DNA from: Gammaproteobacteria bacterium
GTDB taxonomy: Bacteria; Pseudomonadota; Gammaproteobacteria; Steroidobacterales; Steroidobacteraceae
Direction: 5' to 3'
Assembly: GCA_020029535.1 (NCBI GenBank)
Contig: JAIBJM010000002.1
Location: forward strand, 29,458-93,457
Length of the DNA: 64,000 nt
Each line of letters begins with the position of its first letter. Position 1 is the stretch's first letter. Under the pieces are notes generated by a model. It did not search any database. It was not told where the DNA came from and saw only the letters and a program-made list of their open reading frames with translations. Positions 1 to 9,930 of the stretch are shown here, one piece after another. The translations under genes were made by a program, and so were the position numbers.

Positions 1-2
1 TC

Positions 3-299
3 TGGCGGTTCGAGGATGAGGATTTCCAGCGGATATTCGCCGACATGGATATCCTCGCTCTTGAAAAGGACACGGACCTTCCAGGCATCATGATCTCTGC
101 GCGCAAGGTCACGGGGGCAACTGAAGTGGCTCTGGATGATATCCTGATCTACAGCATTGTATCCGGAGCCAAGCGAGCGTCGGTTCTGGACAGCGATCTG
201 CGCGGGCGGCACTTCAGGCGGTTGCTGAGGCGTGAAAGGCTCTGTAGTTACCTGGAACGGCTTTACTACAGGGTTCTTAATGTCGTGAGAATTTACTGA
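3..299 (+). CDS. C-terminal fragment of a protein cut by the window edge, possibly a class I SAM-dependent methyltransferase
   Basis: Frame stays open to the window edge (WRFEDEDFQRIFADMDILALEKDTDLPGIMISARKV...). The W-RF...D.LPG pattern resembles methyltransferase C-termini; weak. Confidence 0.35.
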   Translation, partial: WRFEDEDFQRIFADMDILALEKDTDLPGIMISARKVTGATEVALDDILIYSIVSGAKRASVLDSDLRGRHFRRLLRRERLCSYLERLYYRVLNVVRIY

Positions 300-309
300 G
301 CGGTCTCGC

Positions 310-1230
310 GTGATGACTTGCGCTCCGTCGGTTGGTATTGTCATCGTCAACTACAATAGCGGCGCATGGGTCGAAGGACTGCTTGATTCGCTGGCCAGCC
401 TCAACTATCCGAATGTAGCGCTGATAGTTGTGGACTCTGCCTCTGCAGACGGCTCTCTGCAACTGATCCAGCGCCGTCGGCCGGATGCGATCATGGTGTG
501 TCCCGGCGACAACGTAGGCACCGCGCGTGGCAATAACCTGGGCGCGCAGATCTGTCTGGACCGCGGATTCGACTACATTCTCTTCCTGAACGATGACACC
601 ACCCACGAGCCCGATTTCCTGCGGCGGTTGATTGATGCGGCGGATCCGCGCACCTTGACTGTGCCGCGCATCCTGTATAGCGAAGATCATCGGCTCATCA
701 ATACACACGCCGGTGATTTCGATTGGGACCTCGGTCTGTTCCGCAATACCTACCATGGTCGGCCGGATGGTCCCGAGACGCGGCAGCCCCGTACTCTGCA
801 AACCGCCAGCTTCTGCTGCCTGCTGATGCCGGCACAGGCATTCCGCGACGCGGGTCCGCTGGATGAGAAATTCTTCATGTACTACGAGGAAACCGACCTG
901 CTGCAGCGAGTGCTGATCGCTGGCTACAGGATGCTTTATGTGCCGGAGGCCGTCATCTATCACCGCGAAAGCGCTTCGAGCGGCGGTGGCTGGGTCACTC
1001 CATTCAAGCTTTACTATGGGACGCGCAACCGTCCCTATCTGGTGCGCAAACACGCCCGGTCTCGATTACGCTATGCGATATTCGTGCTGTATTACAGCGT
1101 GACGCGTTTACTGCATGCGGTCCGCTATATCCTCCGTGGTCAACTGCGACTGCTGCGCGCAATGATGCTGGGAATGCGCGACTATTGCAGCGGACGCATG
1201 GGGCATACGCTGGATGTGCGGGACTTCTGA
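310..1230 (+). CDS. Family 2 glycosyltransferase (rhamnosyltransferase-like)
   Basis: N-terminal VGIVIVNYNSGAWVEGLLDSL..VVDSASADGS, NDDT motif, MYYEETDLLQRV motif. Confidence 0.9.
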   Translation: MMTCAPSVGIVIVNYNSGAWVEGLLDSLASLNYPNVALIVVDSASADGSLQLIQRRRPDAIMVCPGDNVGTARGNNLGAQICLDRGFDYILFLNDDTTHEPDFLRRLIDAADPRTLTVPRILYSEDHRLINTHAGDFDWDLGLFRNTYHGRPDGPETRQPRTLQTASFCCLLMPAQAFRDAGPLDEKFFMYYEETDLLQRVLIAGYRMLYVPEAVIYHRESASSGGGWVTPFKLYYGTRNRPYLVRKHARSRLRYAIFVLYYSVTRLLHAVRYILRGQLRLLRAMMLGMRDYCSGRMGHTLDVRDF

Positions 1231-1235
1231 TCCAG

Positions 1236-2372
1236 GTGTCATTGCGTATTGCCATCGACGCATCGGCCGTACCGCAGCAGTCCGCGGGTGCTGGTGTCTA
1301 CACCTGTCAGCTGGTGCGTGCACTCGCCGCACTCGGAGCGCCCCATCAACTTGTGGTGTTCGCCCGACCTGGGTTGTTTGATGATCTGTCCGGGCAGCAC
1401 TTGGAGCTGGTCTCCGTCAACATGCCGACCCGCAGTGGTCGGCTGATCTGGGAGCAGACCCAGTTGCCCCGGTTGTTGCATCGCCTGCATATTGACGTAC
1501 TGCACTCTCCACATCATCACACACCTGTTGCCGGTCGGCTTCTGTACGGCGCCCGTACCAGACTTGTTGTTACGTTGCATGATCTGATATTCATGCTGCT
1601 CCCCGAGCGATATTCACTTGCACGGTGGCTATACATGCAAACGGTAACCCGAGTTTCGGCACGCGCCGCAGATGCTTTCATTACACCATCGAAGACCGTA
1701 CGTGACGATGTCATCCGGAAGCTCGGCATTCGTGCCGATCGTGTCGTGGCCATTCCTGAGGCGGCATCGCCGGACTATGTGCCGGCGTCACCGGCACGGG
1801 TCGAGCAGCTTCGCGCACACTATGGACTGCCGCACCGGTACATGCTGAGTGTTGGCACTCTGGAGCCGGGCAAGAACCGAACGCAGCTGTTGCGAGCGAT
1901 GGCGCTGCTGCGCGACAGCGGCGTCGATTGCCACCTGGTGATCGCTGGGCAGCCTGCGTGGAATCACCGGTCTGATTACGATCTGACAGATCAGTTGCAG
2001 CTGCGCAACCGTGTGAAGTTTCTCGGCTATGTTCCCGCCCTGGACATGCCGACGCTTTACAGCGGCGCCTTGTTGCTGGTCTTTCCCTCTCTGCATGAGG
2101 GATTCGGTCTGCCAATACTGGAAGCCATGGCCTGTGGTGTACCGGTAGTCACATCGAATCGGTCCGCGACCGCAGAGACGGCGGGTGACGCTGCTCTGCT
2201 AGTCGATCCGGGCGATGCTGCTGCGCTTGCCGAAGCGATGGAGTTGCTGCTCGGCGACGCGGCGTTGCGCGCTGATCTGCGCGCGCGCGGGCATGCGCAG
2301 GCGGCCAAGTTTTCGTGGCAACGGACCGCACGTGAAACGCTGCAGCAGTATGAGCGCGTAGCCGTGTCATGA
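1236..2372 (+). CDS. Family 4 (GT-B) glycosyltransferase
   Basis: LRIAIDASAV start, SVGTLEPGKNR, FPSLHEGFGLPILEAMACGVPVVTSNRSATAET; GTG start inferred. Confidence 0.9.
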   Translation: MSLRIAIDASAVPQQSAGAGVYTCQLVRALAALGAPHQLVVFARPGLFDDLSGQHLELVSVNMPTRSGRLIWEQTQLPRLLHRLHIDVLHSPHHHTPVAGRLLYGARTRLVVTLHDLIFMLLPERYSLARWLYMQTVTRVSARAADAFITPSKTVRDDVIRKLGIRADRVVAIPEAASPDYVPASPARVEQLRAHYGLPHRYMLSVGTLEPGKNRTQLLRAMALLRDSGVDCHLVIAGQPAWNHRSDYDLTDQLQLRNRVKFLGYVPALDMPTLYSGALLLVFPSLHEGFGLPILEAMACGVPVVTSNRSATAETAGDAALLVDPGDAAALAEAMELLLGDAALRADLRARGHAQAAKFSWQRTARETLQQYERVAVS

Positions 2373-3256
2373 ACCAGACACCCGTCGTCAGCGTCGTTAT
2401 CGTGACTTTCAATGGCCTTGACTGTGTCCGAGGCTGTCTGGCCTCGATCTATCGGCATATGCACAATGTCGCGACAGAGGTCATCGTCGTCGACAATGCA
2501 TCAGCGGACGGCACGCCCGACATGATCGCCGCCGAGTTTCCGCAAGTCCGGTTGATCCGACGCCGGACCAACAGCGGATTCTCCGGTGGCGTGAACGAGG
2601 GTATCGGGTGCGCCCACGGGCGGGTCTATTTCATTCTCAATCCCGACACAGAGATCGGCGGCGATGTACTGTCACCCATGCTTATGTATCTGGAGCGACA
2701 TCCCGATGTGGGTTTGCTCGGGCCGAAACTCTTGAACACGGATGGAACCGTCCAGCTCTCATGCCGTGCTTTTCCGGATTTCGGTGCCGCTCTGTTCGGG
2801 CGCAATGCCTTGCTTACGCGACTTTTTTCCGGTAGCCAGGCTTCCAGCCGCTTTCTGATGAAGGACTTTGCCCGCGATACCATCCGCGATGTCGATTGGC
2901 TGTCGGGCGCAGCCTGGTTGCTGCCGCGCCCGACGGTGGATGCGGTTGGCATGCTGGACGAGGCGTATTTCTGGTCGGTCGAGGACGTCGATTACTGCCA
3001 GCGTGTCCATCGTGCGGGTTTGCGTGTGGTTTTTTTTCCTGACACAAGCCTGTTGCACAGAATCGGCGGCAGCTCGGCGAGCGCACCGGCGCTGGCGATC
3101 ATCGCACGACATCGAGGGTTATGGCGTTACTACAGGAAATACATGCGACCTGCGGATGTGTTTACGCAAATCATTCTGGACGGGACAGTGGCGGTAGGAG
3201 TCCTGATGCGTTGTGGTGCGCACCTGATTGCCTGCGCGATGCGGAGTCGCGGCTGA
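2369..3256 (+). CDS. Family 2 glycosyltransferase
   Basis: VSVVIVTFNGLDCVRGCL..VVDNASADGT, NPDTEIGG, WSVEDVDYCQRV; 4-bp overlap with the upstream gene. Confidence 0.9.
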   Translation: MNQTPVVSVVIVTFNGLDCVRGCLASIYRHMHNVATEVIVVDNASADGTPDMIAAEFPQVRLIRRRTNSGFSGGVNEGIGCAHGRVYFILNPDTEIGGDVLSPMLMYLERHPDVGLLGPKLLNTDGTVQLSCRAFPDFGAALFGRNALLTRLFSGSQASSRFLMKDFARDTIRDVDWLSGAAWLLPRPTVDAVGMLDEAYFWSVEDVDYCQRVHRAGLRVVFFPDTSLLHRIGGSSASAPALAIIARHRGLWRYYRKYMRPADVFTQIILDGTVAVGVLMRCGAHLIACAMRSRG

Positions 3257-4038
3257 TGGCAAACGTGCCGATGCTATGTATTGGCCATAGCCATCTGTTC
3301 TGCGTTCAATCCGCAGCGGTTGCGCAGGGCGTCGCTATCGACGCCATCAATTTCTGGGAGCGCAGAGATTTGCTGAAGGATCTCCCAGGTTTGCCGACGG
3401 GGTTGGAGCAGCGACTTCGCGAACATCCTGGCACCGTGTACTCCTTCGTCGGAGGCGCAGCGCATAGTGTCCTGGGTTTGCATGCTCATCCGCGGCGCTA
3501 CGATTTCGTGTTGCCGGAGGCTCCAAACCTGCCACTGGATTCGAAAGCAGAAGTGCTGCCTGTGGATGCGGTGCGTACCATCCTCAGTCAGGGTATCCAG
3601 CCGGAACTGGAATTGATGAAAAACCTGCGGGGGCTGGCGCAACATCGGGTGGTGCACCTCGAATCACCGCCACCTTGCGATGACGCAAGGGTTATGGCAG
3701 CCGCCAGATTGATCCAGGAATATCTTCTTACCCCTCGCGGGGGTTACCTGCCGAGTACCGGCTGGTTCACAAGATTCAGACAAAGAATTGCCCTCAGACT
3801 GCGGTTGTCAGGCAAGGTGGACGATACTGCTTCAATGGTTCGGCATTACAAACTGTGGCGCCTGCATTCCGAGATTGTGGCCGGCTTCTGTGCCGAGTCG
3901 GGCATCGAGTTTATCCCGAATCCTGATCAGGCCACCGATTCGCGAGGTTTCATTCGGACTGAATTCCTTCGGGATGGAGTCCATGCGAATCGCCGTTACG
4001 GCGAGTTGTTGCTGCAGCAGATGGGGGAATTGGTGTGA
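3256..4038 (+). CDS. Putative SGNH-hydrolase-like protein with atypical block I (CIGHSH)
   Basis: N-terminal MLCIGHSHLF at the GDSL-like position and C-terminal FLRDGVHANRRYGELLL (DxxH). ATG at 3256 overlaps the upstream stop. Confidence 0.5.
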   Translation: MANVPMLCIGHSHLFCVQSAAVAQGVAIDAINFWERRDLLKDLPGLPTGLEQRLREHPGTVYSFVGGAAHSVLGLHAHPRRYDFVLPEAPNLPLDSKAEVLPVDAVRTILSQGIQPELELMKNLRGLAQHRVVHLESPPPCDDARVMAAARLIQEYLLTPRGGYLPSTGWFTRFRQRIALRLRLSGKVDDTASMVRHYKLWRLHSEIVAGFCAESGIEFIPNPDQATDSRGFIRTEFLRDGVHANRRYGELLLQQMGELV

Positions 4039-5090
4039 GCCATCCTTACAGCGGAATTCCAGAATATCGCCGCTGGAAACTAGCGGTGGCGGGTGTGCAA
4101 CCAAGTGAACTCGATCCTGTCGTCAGGTTTCCGTTCGTCATTTCGCCGGATCACAAGGTTGCGGTGGCCGGCAGCTGCTTCGCGCAGCATGTCGCACGGC
4201 GTCTGCGGTCACGCGGACTCAATTTTTTCGACGTTGAGCCGGCGCATCCGCTGCTGCCTGACGACACGGTTGCGGAATTCTGTTATGGCCAGTTTTCCGC
4301 GCGCTTCGGTAACATCTATACCTCGCGACAGCTGCTACAACTGCTGCGTCGTGCCTATGGCCGGTTCCAGCCTGCAGAGGATGTCTGGGCGGAGTCGGGC
4401 CGATATTTCGACCCGTTCCGACCCACGATTCAACCGAACGGGTTTGCTACCCGACAGGAATACGATGCCGACCGGAGACAGCATTTCGCGGCAGTCCGGC
4501 GCATGTTCGAGCAGGCCGATGTGTTCATCTTCACGCTCGGCTTGACCGAATGCTGGGTCTCGCGAACCGATGGCGCCGTGTTCCCGCTCTGTCCCGGAAC
4601 TGCCGCGGGTCAATTCGATCCGTTCCGGCACGCTTTCGCGAATCTTACGGTCGAGGATGTGGTGGCCGACATGACGGTCTTCCTGGCTGAGCTTCGCGCC
4701 ATCAATCCAGCGGTCAGGGTCGTGCTGACCGTATCACCCGTCCCGTTGGTGGCCACCGCGCTGGATCGCCATGTGCTGGTATCCACCGTCGCGTCGAAGG
4801 CGGTGCTGCGGGTAGCGGTCGAACGGCTGACAGAATTGCCCGGGGTGACCTACTTTCCGTCTTATGAAATCATCACCAGCCCCTCGGCTCGCGGCAGTTA
4901 CTTTGCCGAGGATCTTCGTTCCATTCGCGAGGAGGGCGTACGGCACGTGATGGATCTGTTCTTCAAGCACGTCGGTGCGTCTGACGTGAAGCGGATGCCA
5001 CCTTCGTCCGAACCCAAGGCAGATCTGTTCCGGACTGCGATGCAGAATGTTGTCGACACCATGTGCGACGAACTGCGGTTGGATCCCTGA
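4035..5090 (+). CDS. GSCFA domain protein
   Basis: Exact VAVAGSCFAQHVARRLR motif, FGNIYTSRQLLQLL, FIFTLGLTECW, TVSPVPLVAT. Confidence 0.9.
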   Translation: MSHPYSGIPEYRRWKLAVAGVQPSELDPVVRFPFVISPDHKVAVAGSCFAQHVARRLRSRGLNFFDVEPAHPLLPDDTVAEFCYGQFSARFGNIYTSRQLLQLLRRAYGRFQPAEDVWAESGRYFDPFRPTIQPNGFATRQEYDADRRQHFAAVRRMFEQADVFIFTLGLTECWVSRTDGAVFPLCPGTAAGQFDPFRHAFANLTVEDVVADMTVFLAELRAINPAVRVVLTVSPVPLVATALDRHVLVSTVASKAVLRVAVERLTELPGVTYFPSYEIITSPSARGSYFAEDLRSIREEGVRHVMDLFFKHVGASDVKRMPPSSEPKADLFRTAMQNVVDTMCDELRLDP

Positions 5091-5094
5091 ACGC

Positions 5095-5916
5095 CTATAA
5101 CCGGATCGGCCGGGGGTCGTATTCCGTCGGATAGGTGGAGGGCGCGAAGAACCAGGTCTCGAGTGCGCGGCGATCTTCGGAATAGGCGGGGCCGATCGAG
5201 GTCCTGTGCAGGCACAACTGGTCGAACATCAGTGCATCGCCGGGCGCACACACGGGCACGACGCTGCGCGGCGATGCACCCATCGCCTGCTTGTGACCAA
5301 CGGCCCAATTGAATTTCGCGTCGCCGCCGCCGGTGGGCACAATACCGGCCTGGCGCGTCAGGCCGATTTCCACGCTGGCCGCCCGCTCACCGCAGGGGGT
5401 CAGGGCGAGCCACACGTTCAGGACACGCGTACCCGGGCCGAGGAATGCGCCGTCCTGATGCCAGCCGACTGGGTAAACCCGACTGCCCACCGTGCGCCGC
5501 AATGTGGACTTTCGTGAGGAGAGCACCGGCGTTTCACCCAGATGCGCAGCCACCAGATCGATGATAGCTGCGCGGCGGTAGGTATCCAGGACCTGCCGCA
5601 ACATCGCCGGGCTGTCTGCCAGCAGGGTGCAATCGCTGTTCTGTACCCATTTCCGCGCGATGCCCAGATCCGTGGTGCCATCGTCGAAAGGGGTATACCA
5701 GTCCCGATTGCCTCCAAATCGCTTTGTAGCGGCGGTGAGCGCGGTCTGAAAGGCATGATCGAGCTGGGTAGCAGTGCTCTCGGAAAGAAGTCCGCGCACC
5801 AAAATGACTCCGTGTTTTGCTATGGCCGCGTTCAGTATCGCTACATTGAGATCAGCTGCAGGTACCTCCGGCAGAGAAGATTCCTCGCCAATGATCGGTG
5901 TACTCATGGTGGTCAT
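5095..5916 (-). CDS. Phytanoyl-CoA dioxygenase (PhyH) family 2OG-Fe(II) oxygenase
   Basis: VGWHQDGAFLG (HxD), distal H in DQLCLHRTS, Arg in RRALETWFF. Confidence 0.8.
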   Translation of the reverse strand: MTTMSTPIIGEESSLPEVPAADLNVAILNAAIAKHGVILVRGLLSESTATQLDHAFQTALTAATKRFGGNRDWYTPFDDGTTDLGIARKWVQNSDCTLLADSPAMLRQVLDTYRRAAIIDLVAAHLGETPVLSSRKSTLRRTVGSRVYPVGWHQDGAFLGPGTRVLNVWLALTPCGERAASVEIGLTRQAGIVPTGGGDAKFNWAVGHKQAMGASPRSVVPVCAPGDALMFDQLCLHRTSIGPAYSEDRRALETWFFAPSTYPTEYDPRPIRL

Positions 5917-6773
5917 TATTGGTTGCGATAGTGCAGATCGAAATCGGGCATCTTGGCAAGGTCCGCAGGCACCACGCGATCAAGGATCTTGGACTGCTGG
6001 ATAAAGTTGGGGTGATCGTGGGAGCGGATGATCGGGTCATTGCGCTTCGTGTTGTAGCACCCCAGCAGCGCAAGCCGTGATCGCTCGGAGCGATTGGCAT
6101 CCGAAGCGTGCAATGTATTGCAATGGAATATGACTGCATCGCCAGGTTCCATCTCGATGTAGTCCTCGGGCAGACGCGCAAGTATCGCGGGAAGCCGCTC
6201 GGGATCGACAGAACTGTCAGATGCATCGAAGCGCTTGTGCTCGATGCGGCCGAGGCGATGCGAACCGCGCACCAGTCTGAGACAGCCATTTCCCCGGTCG
6301 GCGCGATCCACGGCGATGTAGCAGGTTGCAAGATCCGGCCACAAGCAACCCATTCCATACCAATAGAAATAGTCCTGATGGTGCTTGAAACCTGGCATGT
6401 CCGGGTATTTCAGCGCCACCTTGTTGTGATAGACATAGACTTCATCATCGAATACCCGTTCGATTACTTCGATGATTTTTGCCGACCTCGTGAACTTGGC
6501 GAACAGATCGTCGCCACTGGTGTCGTTCCATACGATGATGGTGTCGAATGAAGGGTATTTCTTCTTCCTGAACTTGGCTTGGGCGTTGCGGAAGTGGGTG
6601 TTCATCCGCTCATTGGAAACGATGGCTTTGCGCAGAATGGCGATCTCATCCGCGGCAAATGCCGAGTTCAGGACAGTATACCCATTGCGATTGAATTCAT
6701 CGACATGGCCAGCGAGCTTGTCAGCCGCCGCTGCCGCCGTTACTTTTCCTCCGGCAGCGATCTGTAATTGCAT
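5916..6773 (-). CDS. Phytanoyl-CoA dioxygenase (PhyH) family 2OG-Fe(II) oxygenase
   Basis: FKHHQDYFYW (HxD), GCLRLVRGSH, PGDAVIFHCNTLHASDANRSERSRLALLGCYN. Confidence 0.88.
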   Translation of the reverse strand: MQLQIAAGGKVTAAAAADKLAGHVDEFNRNGYTVLNSAFAADEIAILRKAIVSNERMNTHFRNAQAKFRKKKYPSFDTIIVWNDTSGDDLFAKFTRSAKIIEVIERVFDDEVYVYHNKVALKYPDMPGFKHHQDYFYWYGMGCLWPDLATCYIAVDRADRGNGCLRLVRGSHRLGRIEHKRFDASDSSVDPERLPAILARLPEDYIEMEPGDAVIFHCNTLHASDANRSERSRLALLGCYNTKRNDPIIRSHDHPNFIQQSKILDRVVPADLAKMPDFDLHYRNQ

Positions 6774-6915
6774 AGCTAACCCCCGTAGTTCTTATGCTGC
6801 CAGATTCTACCCAGCTTCGTGTCCTCGTGCGATATGTAAGGGCTTGTCAACGTAGAGAACGCGGCTCTTTGGCCAGACGAGGTCGCCAAGGTGTTCGAGA
6901 TGCCGCATGACTAGA

Positions 6916-7986
6916 TCAGTTCGGCTCAGCTCTTGGTTCTTCGGGGCGCCGTTGCAGCATGAGTTGCGTGCAAATCCGCGTTAACGGCAATTCCAGCATG
7001 TAGTGAACGATCACGCCAATGACCATGGCCAACAAAAGTGCGGCCAGGATCAATCCAACCGTGATGCTCGTATCGGGCGTGGTCAGGTAGAAAAACTTGA
7101 CTGCCGTCTGTGTAATGTAAGGGTGGGTCAGGTAAATGGAGTAGCTTGCGTTTCCCAGTAGCAATAGAAAACGGTTCGTGGCAGTTGCTCCCGACCGATC
7201 GAGTATCACGGCAACCGCGAGAACAATTGCTGCGGGAATACCGCGCACCAGGACACGAGAGGTTTCCGGCCCTCCAAACGGAGCGATGATCGACACTAGA
7301 AGCGCAATGGAGCATATCGCGATCAGTGCAGGCCACAGTGCGCGCGAAGCCAGGGAAAGGCGCGGCAATATGACGGCGAGCAACATTCCGGCGGCAAACT
7401 CGAGAATGATGGGCTGAGTGTAAAAATCCGCAATTATCTCTTGTGGGTGCAGCACGAGGCCCGCTACGACGATCGCTATGATCGCCGCGACAACGGCGAA
7501 GATACCGGCTCGACGATCCTTCAGGAACAGGCCAAGCGCGAATAGAGCATAAAAGAACATTTCGTAGTTAAGCGTCCAGCCGAGGAATAGCAGAGGCTGC
7601 ACTTTCCCGTTCGATTTTTCGAATGGAATGAAGAACAGCGACTTCAAAAGCTGGACAACGTCGGCGGATGTGGCCTGGAGCAATGCAGGTGCGAGCAGCG
7701 CCATGGCGAAGACCGTGAATGTCAGGCCCCAGTAGATCGGAACTATTCGCGCGATCCGTCGAGCGAGAAACTTTACGGGTGTGATCGGGCGACCGGCCGT
7801 GCTATGAACCATGATGAAGCCGGAGATGATGAAGAATAGATCTACACCGCTCCCGCCGAAGGGTGTCAGCCCGATTCGAAGAAACAAGACATTGAGGTGT
7901 TCAAAGACGACGGTCAAAGCCGCGATTGCCCGCAACGCTTGGATGTTGGCATATCCTTGTCCTCGGGGCGTATTCCTTGCTCCCAT
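6916..7986 (-). CDS. Acyltransferase 3 (OafA/YrhL-type) membrane protein
   Basis: ANIQALRAIAALTVVFEHLNVLF, GGSGVDLFFIISGFIMVHST, WTLNYEMFFYALFA, multiple TM segments. Confidence 0.92.
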   Translation of the reverse strand: MGARNTPRGQGYANIQALRAIAALTVVFEHLNVLFLRIGLTPFGGSGVDLFFIISGFIMVHSTAGRPITPVKFLARRIARIVPIYWGLTFTVFAMALLAPALLQATSADVVQLLKSLFFIPFEKSNGKVQPLLFLGWTLNYEMFFYALFALGLFLKDRRAGIFAVVAAIIAIVVAGLVLHPQEIIADFYTQPIILEFAAGMLLAVILPRLSLASRALWPALIAICSIALLVSIIAPFGGPETSRVLVRGIPAAIVLAVAVILDRSGATATNRFLLLLGNASYSIYLTHPYITQTAVKFFYLTTPDTSITVGLILAALLLAMVIGVIVHYMLELPLTRICTQLMLQRRPEEPRAEPN

Positions 7987-8129
7987 AAGCCGGCAATGTG
8001 TCCCTGGGCTAGCGATTTTAAGTATAGCGCTTCGTTGATATCGAAACGTCGATGAGTGGGAAATACAGCTAATCGTCAGTATATTGAGCAGAGGCTGCAG
8101 CTGACAGGGTACATCGTGGAAAGGCTTGA

Positions 8130-8954
8130 GTGACCAGACAAGAAGAATTCACGCGGCTCGTGCTCGACCGGCTTGCGGTGGCCGGGCCTGATATTGAAAG
8201 CCAGTGGCGGAAGCCGGTAGGTACCGCGACCCGGCATTTTGTGGTCGACAATCTGTTGCCGGGTGACATGTGCGCGGCACTCTATGACGCCTTTCCCAAG
8301 GATGGTAATGGGTTCTTCAACCGCGATACCTTCCGCGAGAAGAAGAAAACCTCTGCCAATCTCGATGCCTATGATCCCGTCCTCGCCGATATCACCTATG
8401 CCTTTCAGGATAGACGCGTAGTGAGCCTGATTGCGGGATTCGCAGGCTTTGAAAAAATCGAGCCTGATCCGAGGCTATATGCTGGTGGTCTGTCGATGAT
8501 GTTTGAAGGCGATTTTCTCAATCCGCATATAGACAACAGCCATGACGGAGTGCGTCAGCGATATCGTCGTCTGAATATTCTTTATTATGTGGCGCCGGAT
8601 TGGAAACTTGAAAATGGCGGAAACTTCGAACTATGGGATGAGACGCGCACCGTATCCAAAACCATTGTCGCGGCGACGAATCGCATGGTGGTGATGGAAA
8701 CCAGTAAAACCAGCTGGCATTCGGTAAGTCCGGTCACTGTGGCGCGGCCCCGCTGCTGCATATCGAACTACTATTTCTCGGAAATCTCGCCCAATACGGC
8801 GGACTACTTCCATGTGACATCGTTCACCGGCCGCCCGGATCAAAAGCTGCACCGGGTCTTTGCTGTCCTGGACAATGGCTTTCGCAACCTTGTTTCCAGA
8901 GCGCTGAAGATTGGGCGCGGCAAGGACCTTATCAACGGATCTGCGCGCCGCTAA
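8130..8954 (+). CDS. 2OG-Fe(II) oxygenase (prolyl-4-hydroxylase-like)
   Basis: FLNPHIDNSHDG (HxD), RRLNILYYVAPDWKLENGGNFELWDE, TSWHSVSPV...RPRCCISNYYFS. Confidence 0.85.
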   Translation: MTRQEEFTRLVLDRLAVAGPDIESQWRKPVGTATRHFVVDNLLPGDMCAALYDAFPKDGNGFFNRDTFREKKKTSANLDAYDPVLADITYAFQDRRVVSLIAGFAGFEKIEPDPRLYAGGLSMMFEGDFLNPHIDNSHDGVRQRYRRLNILYYVAPDWKLENGGNFELWDETRTVSKTIVAATNRMVVMETSKTSWHSVSPVTVARPRCCISNYYFSEISPNTADYFHVTSFTGRPDQKLHRVFAVLDNGFRNLVSRALKIGRGKDLINGSARR

Positions 8955-8969
8955 TCAGTAGCCAGAACC

Positions 8970-9728
8970 GTGGCGTACGCTTACCTGACGACTCTTGACC
9001 CCAACCCCGTGAAGCGTTGGCTGCAACGGCGCCGATTTGCCGATGCTCTCGGCGTACTGCGATACAGCCGACAAGGCGGTCGGCTTCGAGTTCTGGATTT
9101 TGGGGCAGGGAATGGCGAGCTTGTATTTCAAATGAGGAACGTTGCTTCCGTCGACGCTTCTGTTTTTGAGCCGGCACCTTTCCTGATGGCAGAGGCAAGA
9201 GAAAAACTGGCGCATGTGAATTCGGTGGTATTTGTAGAAAGCCTCGACTCACTCGAGTCCGAGGCCTTTGATTATGTATTCTGTCTGGAGGTATTCGAGC
9301 ATCTGCCAGAGAAGGAAACGACTGCTGCCATTGCGGAAATTCATCGATTGTTGAAGCCCGGCGGTCTGGCGGTCATTGGCGTTCCTCATGAATTGTTTTT
9401 GCCTGCGTTATTCAAGGGGCTGTTCCGCATGGGTCGCCGTTACGGGGATTTTGATGCACGCCTCCGTAACATCATTGCTGCATTTTTGGGCCGACCGCCA
9501 TCGCAACGGCCCGCGATGGATCTCTATCCGGGAATCCCTTATCACTTCCACCACTTGGGTTTTGACTACCGCGCGCTGGAACGGTCGCTTCGGACGCGCT
9601 TTCAATTATTGAAGAAATGGTTCAGCCCTTTTCCCATCCTGGGTGCTACGCTTAACTCAGAGGTCTACTTCTTGGTTGGAAAGAGCGTCTCGACAGAGGC
9701 GTCAGGGGCGATCTTGTTGGTGGAATAA
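8970..9728 (+). CDS. Class I SAM-dependent methyltransferase
   Basis: LRVLDFGAGNGELVF motif I, FDYVFCLEVFEHLPEKE, HRLLKPGGLAVIGVPHE. Confidence 0.88.
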   Translation: MAYAYLTTLDPNPVKRWLQRRRFADALGVLRYSRQGGRLRVLDFGAGNGELVFQMRNVASVDASVFEPAPFLMAEAREKLAHVNSVVFVESLDSLESEAFDYVFCLEVFEHLPEKETTAAIAEIHRLLKPGGLAVIGVPHELFLPALFKGLFRMGRRYGDFDARLRNIIAAFLGRPPSQRPAMDLYPGIPYHFHHLGFDYRALERSLRTRFQLLKKWFSPFPILGATLNSEVYFLVGKSVSTEASGAILLVE

Positions 9729-9930
9729 GAATTTGGCGCCCTGATCTTCTCCGTACCAGTGCATCAAAATCGAGAGTCGGCAAAAATCCAGACTCATTCA
9801 GTTCTTCAAGAAGTCCTTGCAAGCCACTGACAGATCTTGATCCAGGACGTCTGCGGCTGTCGATTTTGGCAGGCTATCTCTCGCGCACATAATTCTGATA
9901 GATTCAACTGCATAACGGTGAGGGAGCGCC

